Shown here one piece after another: positions 30,701 through 39,417 of a stretch of 64,000 nucleotides of DNA (within the stretch, counting starts at the first letter, position 1; every line of letters starts with the position of its first letter). A program made the position numbers and the translations under genes. Below the pieces are notes generated by a model, which was given only the letters and a program-made list of their open reading frames with translations, had not been told where the DNA came from and did no database searches. Origin of the DNA: Butyricicoccus pullicaecorum DSM 23266 (lineage in GTDB: Bacteria > Bacillota > Clostridia > Oscillospirales > Butyricicoccaceae); the NCBI RefSeq assembly GCF_900167005.1, contig NZ_FUXW01000001.1:248001-312000 (forward strand), read 5' to 3'.

Positions 30701-33412
30701 ATGATATGGCCATTTGGTAATTCGGAAGAGAGAAAACAGAAAAAACGTGCAAAACAAGCGCGTGCGTTCTATGAGGACGCACTCGATCAGCTCGAAGCGC
30801 AGCAGTACGACAAGGCGCTCGATCTGTTAGAACAGGCCAAGGAGTTTGGTCACAGCGAGGCTGAGACCAAGATCGCAGAAGTCCGTGCGATGTTTGAGAA
30901 GGTGGAGGAGCAGCCGGCTGAACCGGTCCAGTCCACCCTCAAGATCCCGGAGGAAGAGGCAAACGCACTCTATGAAAAAGGTATCGCAGCACGCGACCGC
31001 GGCGATTACAGCACCGCTCTGCAGGCGCTGGGCGATGCCGCAAAGGGCGGCATGCCGGCAGCTATCTTTGAGTTCGGCCAGCTGTTCTTCGCCGGTAAGG
31101 GCGTAGAGCGCTCGCTCCAGCGCAGCTTTGACTGCGCCATGGCAGCAGCTAAGCTGGGTTATCCGCGTGCGATGCTGTTTATCGGTACGCTGTACGTCAA
31201 GGGCCTGGGCTTTGAGCCCAATGGCGAGAAGGCAGTCGAGTGGCTGGGCAAGGCGGCCGATCTGGGCGACGCTTCGGCACAGTTCAACCTTGCACTGCTG
31301 TACAGCAAGGGCGATCTGGTAGACCGCAACTTTGATAAGGCCATTCCGCTGGCTAAGGCTGCCGCGGCACAGGGTCACGAAAAGGCACAGCAGTTGCTGG
31401 ACAACCTGCAGGAGAGCGAGCGCGACGAGTGGATGCGCCAGGGCGTTGAAGCTTATAAGAAGGGCGACTTCCAGAATGCAGCTTTCCTGTTCCGCCAGTC
31501 GGCAGGTGCAGGTTCGGCACCGGCAGCGTTCAATCTGGGTCTGTGCTACGAAAATGGTGAGGGCGTGCGTCAGGACTACACCAAGGCGCTGCGCTGGTAC
31601 ACCAAGGCGGCAGAGCTCGGACATGTCCGCGCGCAGTGCTCGGCAGGCGTTCTGTGCGAGAACGGCGGCGAGGGCGAGTTTGAACCCCGTCCCGAGGAAG
31701 CATTCTCCTGGTATCTCAAGTCGGCAGAGCAGGGCAACGCCCGTGCACAGCTCCTGCTGGCATCGGCTTACCGCCGTGGCTTCGGCTGTGAGCAGGACCC
31801 GGTCGCAGCCGTACACTGGTACACCCGTGCGGCTGAGCAGGATTACGCGCAGGCACAGTATGATCTGGGTCTGTGGTATCTGGAGCGCGCTCGCGATCTG
31901 AACCCGGAAATGCAGTCCGAAATGCTCGGCCGTGCGCGCAACTGGCTGGAAAAGGCATCGGCGCAGGGCTTTGAGAAGGCAAAGAAGATGCTGCCCGATA
32001 TCATCCGTCTGCAGGGCGGCGGTGGTGACCGCTTTGTCGAGGCTGTCGAGGCTGCCAAGGCAGGCGACCACCAGAAGGCAATGGAACTGTACGAACAGTG
32101 CGCCGAGGAGGGCATCGCGGAGGCAACCGCAGCACTCGGCCAGTACTATGAAAAGGGCGAGGGCGACGTTGCAGCCGATCCCAAGAAGGCACTCGAGTAT
32201 TATGCCAAGGCAGCTGAGCAGGGCAGCCCGCGCGGTATGCTGTTTTTGGGTATGGCCAACGAGACCGGCATGTGCACCGAGAAGAATATGCCCAAGGCCA
32301 TCGAATATTATCGCCGTGCGGCCGAGGCTGGCAACGCACGTGCTATGATCCTGCTGGGCGTTGCTTACGAAGAGGGTAAGACGCTCGAAAAGGACATGAA
32401 GACCGCAATGGAGTGGTACCAGAAGGCATACGATCAGGGCGACGACAACGGCGCTATGTATCTTGGCATGGCATATCGCGACGCCAAGGACGAAGGTCTG
32501 TGTGATCTGGACAAGGCGGACAGCCTGCTGCGTCCGCTGGCTGAGAACGGCAACGCAAACGCAATGCGCGAGATGGCACTGCTCGAGTGGAAGCGCACCC
32601 TCGGTGTGCGTGAGCCTGAGAAGGTACTCGTGCTCATGGAAGATGCGTGTGAGTGGGCCAAGAAGTCCAAGGAAGCGGGCGACAAGCGCGCTGAGGGACT
32701 GCTCAAGACCCTTGAGACCCGCCGCGACACCGTGCGCGGTGCAACCCCGGCAGGTCTGCTGTACACCGGTCTGCGCCTGATTGAGGGCAAGGACATTCAG
32801 CAGGACGAGAAGACCGGCCTGCGTATGCTGGAAGTCGCAGCAAATGCGGGCAGCGGCCCGGCAGCCGGTGTACTCGGTCTGTGCTACGCCAAGGGTGACC
32901 ACGTAGAGGCCGACAATGACAAGGCACGTCACTGGTTCGAGCGCGGCGCGGAGCTGAAAAACCCGGAATCCATGATGAATCTGGCATTTATGTACCTGAA
33001 CGGTGTCGGCATCGAGGCTGACCCCGAGAAGGCGGCTCACCTGTACGAGCAGGCTGCTGAGGCAGGCTTTGCACCGGCAGGCTTCCACCTGTCTCAGATG
33101 TACCGCGAGGGCAAGGGTGTACCCAAGGACAGCGCAAAGGAGTTCGAGTGGGCACTCAAGGCGGCAGAGGCTGGACACGTCCCGGCGCAGTATCACGTCG
33201 GTGCACTGTACTGGAACGGTGACGGCGTAGGCCGTAACCTGGTCGAGGCCAAGGCTTGGATGAGCAAGGCGGCAGAAGCCGGATTTGCACAGGCCAAGGA
33301 CATGATGGCACGTCTGGAAAAGTTCGAGCACGAGCTGATGGAGCGCCAGAAGGCTGCACAGGCTGCGGCGCAGGCGCAGCAGGCTGAAAATGCCGACGGC
33401 GAGCAGAAATAA
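30701..33412 (+). CDS. Large Sel1-like (TPR) repeat protein
   Basis: 903 residues built almost wholly of about twenty 36-residue Sel1-like repeats of the pattern A...LG..Y..G.GV..D...A..W..KAAE.G. Clear examples are AAIFEFGQLFFAGKGVERS, AAFNLGLCYENGEGVRQDY and SMMNLAFMYLNGVGIEADP. The N-terminus (EERKQKKRAKQARAFYEDA) is charged and the C-terminus ends in an Ala/Gln-rich helix. There is no signal peptide, so it is probably a cytoplasmic scaffold for protein partners, which cannot be named from sequence. Its own promoter and terminator separate it from the purine genes and the molybdenum operon on either side. GAGGAGGAACG precedes the ATG. Confidence 0.88.
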   Translation: MIWPFGNSEERKQKKRAKQARAFYEDALDQLEAQQYDKALDLLEQAKEFGHSEAETKIAEVRAMFEKVEEQPAEPVQSTLKIPEEEANALYEKGIAARDRGDYSTALQALGDAAKGGMPAAIFEFGQLFFAGKGVERSLQRSFDCAMAAAKLGYPRAMLFIGTLYVKGLGFEPNGEKAVEWLGKAADLGDASAQFNLALLYSKGDLVDRNFDKAIPLAKAAAAQGHEKAQQLLDNLQESERDEWMRQGVEAYKKGDFQNAAFLFRQSAGAGSAPAAFNLGLCYENGEGVRQDYTKALRWYTKAAELGHVRAQCSAGVLCENGGEGEFEPRPEEAFSWYLKSAEQGNARAQLLLASAYRRGFGCEQDPVAAVHWYTRAAEQDYAQAQYDLGLWYLERARDLNPEMQSEMLGRARNWLEKASAQGFEKAKKMLPDIIRLQGGGGDRFVEAVEAAKAGDHQKAMELYEQCAEEGIAEATAALGQYYEKGEGDVAADPKKALEYYAKAAEQGSPRGMLFLGMANETGMCTEKNMPKAIEYYRRAAEAGNARAMILLGVAYEEGKTLEKDMKTAMEWYQKAYDQGDDNGAMYLGMAYRDAKDEGLCDLDKADSLLRPLAENGNANAMREMALLEWKRTLGVREPEKVLVLMEDACEWAKKSKEAGDKRAEGLLKTLETRRDTVRGATPAGLLYTGLRLIEGKDIQQDEKTGLRMLEVAANAGSGPAAGVLGLCYAKGDHVEADNDKARHWFERGAELKNPESMMNLAFMYLNGVGIEADPEKAAHLYEQAAEAGFAPAGFHLSQMYREGKGVPKDSAKEFEWALKAAEAGHVPAQYHVGALYWNGDGVGRNLVEAKAWMSKAAEAGFAQAKDMMARLEKFEHELMERQKAAQAAAQAQQAENADGEQK

Positions 33413-33428
33413 CCCTGTTAAAAGTTAT

Positions 33429-33467
33429 GAGGAGAGTTGTCCCGAACGGGCAGCTCTCCTCTTTTTT
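33429..33467 (+). terminator. Terminator after the Sel1-repeat gene
   Basis: GAGGAGAGTTGTCCC-GAAC-GGGCAGCTCTCCTC followed by a T-run (imperfect but long stem). Confidence 0.88.
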
Positions 33468-33485
33468 GTCTCTGGATGGACTGCG

Positions 33486-33509
33486 CGTTATCCCATGAGG
33501 CAAATAACG
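33486..33509. promoter_or_regulatory. ModE-like operator
   Basis: CGTTAT (33486-33491), 12 bases, ATAACG (33504-33509): a palindrome whose half-sites match those I recall for E. coli ModE. It ends one base before the -35 box of the operon that encodes a ModE DNA-binding domain. Confidence 0.6.
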
Positions 33510-33510
33510 G

Positions 33511-33539
33511 TTGCTTTTCATTTGACCGGATGATAAAAT
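33511..33539 (+). promoter_or_regulatory. Promoter of the molybdenum/selenium cofactor operon
   Basis: TTGCTT, 17 bases, TAAAAT, ending 36 bases before the first ATG. Confidence 0.7.
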
Positions 33540-33575
33540 GAAGAAAACGAGCATGAGAGGAGCGCGTATTGCACG

Positions 33576-34598
33576 ATGAAGACCATCCGAACCGAGGACG
33601 CAGTCGGCCATGTGCTGTGCCACGATCTGACCCAGATCATTCCGGGAGAATATAAGGACGCACGATTCCGCAAGGGACATATTGTAACCGAGGAGGACAT
33701 TCCGGTTCTGCTCTCGATGGGCAAGGAAAACCTGTTCGTCTGGGAGAAAACACCGGGCATGCTGCACGAAAATGAGGCTGCCGAGCGACTGGCCGACCTG
33801 TGCGGCACCGAGCACTTTGTGCGCAGCGCAGTCAAGGAAGGCAAGGTCGAGCTGACCGCCGACTGTGACGGCCTGCTCAAGGTGGATACCGCACGTCTCA
33901 AGGCGGTCAATGGTGCCGGTGAGGTCATGATTGCCTCGCGTCACGGCAATACGCCGGTCAAAAAGGGTGACAAGATTTTGGGTACCCGCGTCATTCCGCT
34001 GGTGATTGCCGAAGAAAAGCTCAAAAAGGCCGAGCAGGCCGCAGGCGACCAGCCGCTGTTCCGCTTGATGCCCTACCGTCTGCGTCGTGCTGCCATTGCG
34101 GTCACCGGCAACGAGGTGGAAAAGGGACTGATCGAGGACAAGTTCTCGCCGGTCGTACAGAACAAGCTGGCAGAGTACGGCATGGAGACCGTCGGCGTGC
34201 GCCGCGTGGGAGATGACCCGGCACGTCTGACTGAGGCTATTCTGGACTTCATTGAACAGGGTGCTGAACTGGTCGTGTGCACGGGCGGCATGAGCGTTGA
34301 CCCGGACGACAAGACCCCGCTGGGCATTAAGAACACCGGTGCGGACATCGTGAGCTACGGCGCACCCGTTCTGCCGGGTGCCATGTTCCTGCTGTCCTAC
34401 TATGGAGAAAACCGTGTGCCGGTCTGCGGCCTGCCCGGCTGCGTCATGTACGCAAAACGCACCATTTTTGATCTGGTTCTGCCCCGACTGGCAGCCTGTG
34501 ACCCGGTGACCGCTGACGATCTGGCCGCACTGGGCGAGGGCGGCCTGTGCCTGAACTGCCCGGTGTGCACCTACCCGAACTGCGGTTTTGGCAAGTAA
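33576..34598 (+). CDS. Molybdopterin-binding protein with a C-terminal cysteine cluster
   Basis: 340 residues. The C-terminal half is a MoCF-biosynthesis domain like that of MoeA/MogA (AAIAVTGNEVEKGLIED, then VVCTGGMSVDPDDKTP and GLPGCVMY); these bind molybdopterin or its adenylate. The N-terminal half lacks MoeA's usual domains and starts RTEDAVGHVLCHDLTQI. The last 16 residues hold Cys 325, 328, 331 and 336 (CLNCPVC...NC), a likely metal or sulfur/selenium site. First gene of the cofactor operon. AGAGGAG lies 13 bases before the ATG, a little far. Probably acts in Mo insertion or cofactor handling for the hydroxylase. Confidence 0.85.
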   Translation: MKTIRTEDAVGHVLCHDLTQIIPGEYKDARFRKGHIVTEEDIPVLLSMGKENLFVWEKTPGMLHENEAAERLADLCGTEHFVRSAVKEGKVELTADCDGLLKVDTARLKAVNGAGEVMIASRHGNTPVKKGDKILGTRVIPLVIAEEKLKKAEQAAGDQPLFRLMPYRLRRAAIAVTGNEVEKGLIEDKFSPVVQNKLAEYGMETVGVRRVGDDPARLTEAILDFIEQGAELVVCTGGMSVDPDDKTPLGIKNTGADIVSYGAPVLPGAMFLLSYYGENRVPVCGLPGCVMYAKRTIFDLVLPRLAACDPVTADDLAALGEGGLCLNCPVCTYPNCGFGK

Positions 34599-34619
34599 CA
34601 AGAGAGAGGAGGCGGCGCG

Positions 34620-35579
34620 ATGATCGACCGCTTGGGACGAAACATCACCTATGTCCGCGTGTCGGTGACCGACCGCTGCAATCTGCGGTGCCGGTACTGC
34701 ATGCCCGAGACGGGCGTACCGTTTTTGCCGCATGAGGAAATTTTACGCTTTGAAGAGATCACCGAGGTCGTGCGTGCGCTGGCACAGCTCGGACTGCGGC
34801 AGGTCAAGCTGACCGGCGGCGAACCGCTGTGCCGTCACGATTTGCCCACGCTCGCCCGTATGCTGGGCGAGATTCCGGGCATTGAAGAGGTCACCCTGAC
34901 CACAAACGGCCTGCTGCTGCCGGGTCAGGCGCAGGCACTTGCCGATGCAGGCATCAGTCGGGTCAATCTCAGTCTGGACACGCTGCGCCCCGACCGATAC
35001 GCCGAGATCACCCGGTGCGGCAAGCTGAAAGACGCACTTTCCGGCCTGCAGGCTGCACAGAAAGCCGGCATGCGGGTCAAACTAAATGTGGTGCCTGTGC
35101 GCGGGTTCAACGACGACGAGATCGTCGATCTGGTGCGGTTCGGCCGCGAACACGACTGCCCGGTGCGCTTTATCGAGCTCATGCCGGTCGGACTGGGTGC
35201 CAGCCGTCAGGGCTTGTCCAACGCCGAGGTGCTGGACATCATCCAAAAGGCCATGCCGGGATTTACACCCTTCCGAGGCGGCAAGCTGGGCAACGGCCCT
35301 GCCGTGTGCTATGGCTGGCAGGACGGCGGTGTGTTCGGCCTGATCGGTGCGGTGCACGACCGTTTTTGCGCTTCGTGCAACCGTGTCCGCCTGACAGCCG
35401 ACGGCATGCTGCGCCTGTGTCTGGCACAGCCCGACGGGCTGGATCTCAAGCCCTACCTGCGGGACGGCAAAGAGGGCATGCAAGCGGCGATCGAGCGGGC
35501 GATTTATGGCAAGCCGACCGGTCACCACTTTAGCGAACACGATACCGCCGACCGCACGATGAATGGAATTGGAGGATAA
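34620..35579 (+). CDS. moaA: GTP 3',8-cyclase MoaA
   Basis: 319-residue radical-SAM enzyme for the first step of molybdopterin synthesis. The radical-SAM cluster CNLRCRYC (CxxxCxxC) is at residues 20-27, LTGGEPL binds SAM, and a second [4Fe-4S] site FCASCNRVRLTADGMLRLC lies near residues 247-265. The chain ends with GG, needed for the reaction in known MoaA. AGGAGG precedes the ATG. No moaC, moaE or moaD is in the window, so later steps must be encoded elsewhere. Confidence 0.95.
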   Translation: MIDRLGRNITYVRVSVTDRCNLRCRYCMPETGVPFLPHEEILRFEEITEVVRALAQLGLRQVKLTGGEPLCRHDLPTLARMLGEIPGIEEVTLTTNGLLLPGQAQALADAGISRVNLSLDTLRPDRYAEITRCGKLKDALSGLQAAQKAGMRVKLNVVPVRGFNDDEIVDLVRFGREHDCPVRFIELMPVGLGASRQGLSNAEVLDIIQKAMPGFTPFRGGKLGNGPAVCYGWQDGGVFGLIGAVHDRFCASCNRVRLTADGMLRLCLAQPDGLDLKPYLRDGKEGMQAAIERAIYGKPTGHHFSEHDTADRTMNGIGG

Positions 35580-35580
35580 T

Positions 35581-36492
35581 ATGGGAAAGGTCATTGCCGT
35601 CTGTACCAGTCCGGCACGCGGCACACAGAAAGAAAATGTTCACAAGGCGACTTTGCGCGTCGATTACGGCGTGGAGGGTGACGCACATGCAGGCAACTGG
35701 CACCGTCAGGTGAGCCTGCTCTCTTACGATAAAGTACAGGCATTTAACGCACGCGGTGCGGCGGTCAAGGACGGCGCATTCGGTGAAAATCTGCTGGTCG
35801 ACGGCTTTGATTTTGCACGTCTGCCGGTTGGCACCCGTCTGGGCTGCGGTGAGGTACTGCTCGAGATCACCCAGATCGGCAAGCAGTGTCACCACGGCTG
35901 CGAGATTTTCCAGCGCATGGGCGACTGCATCATGCCCCGTGAAGGCGTGTTTGCGCGTGTGCTGCACGGCGGCGAGATTGCCGAGGGCGACGAAATGCAC
36001 CTGGTGTACAAGGTTGGTATCATCACGGCGAGCGATAAAGGCTCGATGGGCGAGCGCGAGGACCTGAGCGGCCCTGCCATCGCAGAGCGTCTGCCGAACG
36101 ATTATCAGGTCGTGTGCACTGAGATCGTCCCGGATGACCGCGCACAGCTGGCCGAGGCCATGCGCCGCATGTGCGATGAACAGGGCTGCAATCTGGTGCT
36201 CACGACCGGCGGCACGGGCTTTGCACCGCGTGACGTGACCCCGGAGGCCACGCAAGATGTGATCGACCGTGCAGTCCCGGGCATTGCCGAGGCCATCCGC
36301 GCGTATAGTATGCAGTTTACGAGTCGTGCCATGCTCAGCCGGGGAACCAGCGGCATCCGAGGACGCACGCTGATTGTCAACCTGCCCGGCAGCCCCAAGG
36401 CGGTGCGCGAGAGCATGGACGCGTTTATCGATGTGATTGGGCACGGCCTGCGGCTGCTGCTGAATACCGACGGCGAGTGCGCCCGCACCTGA
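35581..36492 (+). CDS. MOSC domain fused to MogA/MoaB-type molybdopterin adenylyltransferase
   Basis: 303 residues from ATG 35581, which has GGAGG inside the moaA 3' end and overlaps no other start. Residues 1-140 are a MOSC domain (sulfur-carrier domain of Mo-cofactor sulfurase) with HAGNWHRQVSLLS, GAFGENLLVDG and the conserved cysteine in IGKQCHHGC. Residues 145-303 are MogA/MoaB: VGIITASDKGSMGEREDLSG, LTTGGTGFAPRDVTPEAT and NLPGSPKAVRE. The first half may pass sulfur or selenium to the metal while the second adenylates molybdopterin; this division of labour is inference. Confidence 0.9.
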   Translation: MGKVIAVCTSPARGTQKENVHKATLRVDYGVEGDAHAGNWHRQVSLLSYDKVQAFNARGAAVKDGAFGENLLVDGFDFARLPVGTRLGCGEVLLEITQIGKQCHHGCEIFQRMGDCIMPREGVFARVLHGGEIAEGDEMHLVYKVGIITASDKGSMGEREDLSGPAIAERLPNDYQVVCTEIVPDDRAQLAEAMRRMCDEQGCNLVLTTGGTGFAPRDVTPEATQDVIDRAVPGIAEAIRAYSMQFTSRAMLSRGTSGIRGRTLIVNLPGSPKAVRESMDAFIDVIGHGLRLLLNTDGECART

Positions 36493-36511
36493 TCGGAAAG
36501 GAGACCCAACA

Positions 36512-36859
36512 ATGGCACATCAGATTACAGCCGACGCGACGCTGCGTATCCTGTCGGACGGCGTGAAGGCCTTCGGTCCGGGCATTGCCCAGCTTTTGGA
36601 GGGCATTGAGAAGTACGGCTCGCTGCGCCGCAGCGCGGCAGAGATGGGCATGAGCTATAACAAGGCGTGGAATATTGTCAAGGGCAGCGAGGCCTGCCTG
36701 GGATGCACGCTCATCGAGCGCCGCATCGGCGGTGCACGCGGCGGCGGTGCGGTGCTGACGAACGAGGGACGTGACCTGCTGACACGCTACCGCGCGTTTG
36801 AAAAGGCAGGCAAGCAAGCGCTGCTAGACCTTGCGGCACGATATTTTGAAGGGGTGTGA
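36512..36859 (+). CDS. ModE-type winged-helix regulator without molybdate-binding domain
   Basis: 115 residues corresponding to the ModE N-terminal domain (LysR-like winged helix): [31 protein letters not shown] and the wing [15 protein letters not shown]. Full ModE carries two MOP/TOBE domains that bind molybdate; these are absent, as in other short ModE-like proteins. Its likely target is the palindrome 33486-33509 just ahead of this operon's promoter, giving autoregulation. GGAAAGGAG precedes the ATG. How it would sense molybdate or cofactor is not evident. Confidence 0.85.
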   Translation: MAHQITADATLRILSDGVKAFGPGIAQLLEGIEKYGSLRRSAAEMGMSYNKAWNIVKGSEACLGCTLIERRIGGARGGGAVLTNEGRDLLTRYRAFEKAGKQALLDLAARYFEGV

Positions 36860-36863
36860 GTCT

Positions 36864-37886
36864 GTGGAGCAGATTCAATTTTGCAGAGGCGGCGGCTGTA
36901 CGGCAAAGCTCGGGCCTGCGGCACTGGCGAGAGTGCTGGAAAAATTGCCGCGGCCGACCGATCCCAACCTGCTGATCGGTACCGAGTCGAGCGACGACGC
37001 GGCGGTCTATCGCCTGACCGATGACCTCGCCATCGTGCAGACGCTGGACTTTTTCCCACCGATGGTGGAAGACCCGTATATTTTCGGTCAGGTTGCCGCG
37101 GCCAACGCACTCAGCGACGTGTACGCCATGGGCGGCACCGTGCGCACTGCGCTCAATATCGTATGTTTCCCCGAGCAGATGGATCTCAACATTTTGGGAC
37201 GCATCTTGCAGGGCGGCAGCGAGAAGGTCATCGAGGCAGGCGGCTCGCTCGCGGGCGGTCACTCGATTGCCGACAGCGAGGTCAAGTACGGTCTGTCGGT
37301 GACCGGTACCATCCACCCTGACCGCATCCGCGCCAACAATACCGGACACGTCGGGGATGCACTCGTCCTGACCAAGCCGCTCGGCGTGGGTCTGACCTGC
37401 ACGGCGGCACGCATGGGCGCGGCCTCGGACGAGGCACTCGCGCTGGCGGTCAAGTCCATGACCACGCTCAATAAGTACGCGTCCGAGATTGCCGACCGTT
37501 ACCCGGTGCACGCCTGCACCGACGTGACCGGCTTCGGCCTGCTCGGTCATCTGCACGAGATGACCCGTCCTGACCTGACCGCACGTCTGCACATGGCAGG
37601 CATTCCGGTCATTCCCGAGGCGCGAGACTACGCCGACGGTTTCTATCTGACCGCTGCTGCCCAGCGCAACCGCAACTTTGCCGAGGGCAGGGTCAAACTG
37701 CGCGGCCTGTCCTTCGCAGACGAGGAGATTTTGTTCGATCCCCAGACCTCGGGCGGTCTGCTGTTCGCGCTAGATGCCGACAAAGCCGACGATTTCGTCG
37801 CGGAAATCGCTTCCATCGGCCTGCCCTGCGGCAAAATTGGTCAGTTTATCCCGCGTATGGACGCGGAAATCATCGTAGAAGGGTAA
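36864..37886 (+). CDS. selD: Selenophosphate synthase (selenide, water dikinase)
   Basis: 340 residues from GTG 36864, four bases after the regulator stop; an upstream in-frame ATG lies inside the modE-type gene. The enzyme makes selenophosphate from selenide and ATP. The N-terminal glycine-rich loop RGGGCTAK has the catalytic Cys12 and Lys15 (Cys, not selenocysteine). [25 protein letters not shown] and [16 protein letters not shown] are the conserved ATP/metal motifs, and [11 protein letters not shown] with [12 protein letters not shown] the later ones. With yqeB and yqeC nearby it fits the orphan-SelD pattern serving molybdenum hydroxylases. No selA or selB is in the window. Confidence 0.96.
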   Translation: MEQIQFCRGGGCTAKLGPAALARVLEKLPRPTDPNLLIGTESSDDAAVYRLTDDLAIVQTLDFFPPMVEDPYIFGQVAAANALSDVYAMGGTVRTALNIVCFPEQMDLNILGRILQGGSEKVIEAGGSLAGGHSIADSEVKYGLSVTGTIHPDRIRANNTGHVGDALVLTKPLGVGLTCTAARMGAASDEALALAVKSMTTLNKYASEIADRYPVHACTDVTGFGLLGHLHEMTRPDLTARLHMAGIPVIPEARDYADGFYLTAAAQRNRNFAEGRVKLRGLSFADEEILFDPQTSGGLLFALDADKADDFVAEIASIGLPCGKIGQFIPRMDAEIIVEG

Positions 37887-37930
37887 AACCTGAATGTGAT
37901 TCGATATCAAATAAAAAGGAGTTCATCAGT

Positions 37931-38578
37931 ATGGCAACGATTGTAGACGCACGCGGCAAGGCTTGTCCGCAGCCGGTCATTGACACCAAAAACGCGATCA
38001 AGGAACAGGGTACGCCGGTCATCACCATGGTCGACAACGATATCGCCCGTCAGAACGTCGAGAAAATGGCACGTCAGATGGGCCTCAATGCCGAGTCGAG
38101 CGAGATCGACGGCGGATGGCGCATTCTCATTCAGCCGGTCAGCAGTGATGTGCTGTCGGCAGTCATGAACGATGCCGGTGAGGCACTGGCGAATATCCTG
38201 CCTGACCTTGACCCGGTTCCGTGCTGCACGCCTGCTCCGGCAGGCCCGACCGTCGTTGTTCTGTCCTCGTCCTGCATGGGCACCGGTGACGATACGCTGG
38301 GCGCTGCACTGATGAAGGGCTTTGTCTACGCGCTGACCCAGCTGGACGAGGCACCCGCAACCGTCCTGCTCTACAACGGCGGTGCAAAACTGTCGTGCGA
38401 GGGTGCGGACACCGTGGAAGACCTCAAGGTGCTCGCACAGAACGGCACCGAGATTCTGACCTGCGGCACCTGCCTCAACCATTACGGTTTGGCAGACAAG
38501 CTGGCGGTCGGCTCGGTGACCAATATGTACGTGATCGCGGAAACCATGGCAAACGCAGGGAAGGTGATTCGTCCGTGA
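37931..38578 (+). CDS. yedF: Sulfurtransferase-like selenium metabolism protein YedF
   Basis: 215 residues. The N-terminal TusA/SirA domain has the CPxP motif (KACPQPVIDTKNAI, Cys12). The C-terminal DsrE-like domain contains VVLSSSCMGTGDDTLGAALMKGF and ILTCGTCLNHYGL with paired cysteines. Between them lies a Pro-rich linker with CC (PVPCCTPAPAGP). Such two-domain YedF proteins occur next to selD and are thought to carry persulfide or perselenide. AAAGGAG precedes the ATG. The stop overlaps the GTG start of yqeB. Confidence 0.92.
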   Translation: MATIVDARGKACPQPVIDTKNAIKEQGTPVITMVDNDIARQNVEKMARQMGLNAESSEIDGGWRILIQPVSSDVLSAVMNDAGEALANILPDLDPVPCCTPAPAGPTVVVLSSSCMGTGDDTLGAALMKGFVYALTQLDEAPATVLLYNGGAKLSCEGADTVEDLKVLAQNGTEILTCGTCLNHYGLADKLAVGSVTNMYVIAETMANAGKVIRP

Positions 38579-39417
38579 CAAATTGTGTCATTGTACGCGG
38601 CGCGGGCGACCTCGCGACCGGTACCATTGTGCGACTGGTGAACAGCGGCTTTCGTGTACTGCTCACCGAGTGCGCACAGCCGTCGGCCATCCGTCGCCGT
38701 GCTGCCCTGTCCGAAGCAGTCTATGATGGCGTGACGACGGTTGAAGGCGTGACCTGCCGCAAGATCGATTCGCTTGACCAGATGGAGCGTGTCTGGCAGA
38801 ACGGGGAAGTGCCGCTCATCGTGGACGAGACCGGCGAGAGCATCCGCAAATTAAATCCGACCGTCGTGGTCGATGCCATTCTGGCAAAGCGCAATCTGGG
38901 TACGACGCGGGATATGGCCTGCATCACGGTCGCACTCGGCCCCGGTTTTACGGCGGGTGAGGATGTGGACTCGGTCATCGAGACCATGCGCGGTCACAGT
39001 CTGGGACGCATCCTGTACACGGGCGCTGCTATCCCGAATACCGGTGTTCCTGGACTCATCGGCGGCTATGCCAAGGAGCGCGTCATTCACGCACCGGCGG
39101 ACGGTGCGCTTACGCTGGTGACCGATGCACAGGGTCAGACCGTGGACATCGGCAGCGTGGTGCACAAGAGTGAAGTCATCGCCATGGTCGGCGAGACCCC
39201 GGTCTATGCGACGCTGGACGGTGTGCTGCGCGGTCTGATTCGACCGGGTTACGCGGTCACGAAGGGACTTAAGATTGCCGATATCGACCCGCGCATGGAA
39301 CAGAAGGACAACTGCGATACCATTTCGGACAAGGCACGCAACATTGCGGGCGGTGTGCTCGAAGCCATCCTGCACCTGTCCATGCAGAAGGGAGTTCGCT
39401 GCCTTGATCTATTTTGA
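38575..39417 (+). CDS. yqeB: Selenium-dependent molybdenum hydroxylase accessory protein YqeB
   Basis: 280 residues from GTG 38575, overlapping the yedF TGA by 3 bases. The N-terminus CVIVRGAGDLATGTIVRLV is a dinucleotide-fold motif, and the body (GLIGGYAKERVIHAPADG, VYATLDGVLRGLIRPG) matches the EF2563/YqeB family, which occurs only with orphan SelD and molybdenum hydroxylases. It is thought to act in delivery or insertion of the labile selenium. The molecular reaction is not known. Its 3' end overlaps the following NifS-like gene by 14 bases. Confidence 0.9.
   Translation: MTNCVIVRGAGDLATGTIVRLVNSGFRVLLTECAQPSAIRRRAALSEAVYDGVTTVEGVTCRKIDSLDQMERVWQNGEVPLIVDETGESIRKLNPTVVVDAILAKRNLGTTRDMACITVALGPGFTAGEDVDSVIETMRGHSLGRILYTGAAIPNTGVPGLIGGYAKERVIHAPADGALTLVTDAQGQTVDIGSVVHKSEVIAMVGETPVYATLDGVLRGLIRPGYAVTKGLKIADIDPRMEQKDNCDTISDKARNIAGGVLEAILHLSMQKGVRCLDLF

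Noticed and set aside
30827-33331. Open frame of 834 codons opposite the Sel1-repeat gene
   Set aside because: Repeat structure and strong codon bias belong to the plus strand; the antisense product is repetitive only by reflection.
36864-36920. Selenocysteine codon in selD
   Set aside because: The active-site position is encoded as Cys (GGGCTAK) and no in-frame TGA is present.
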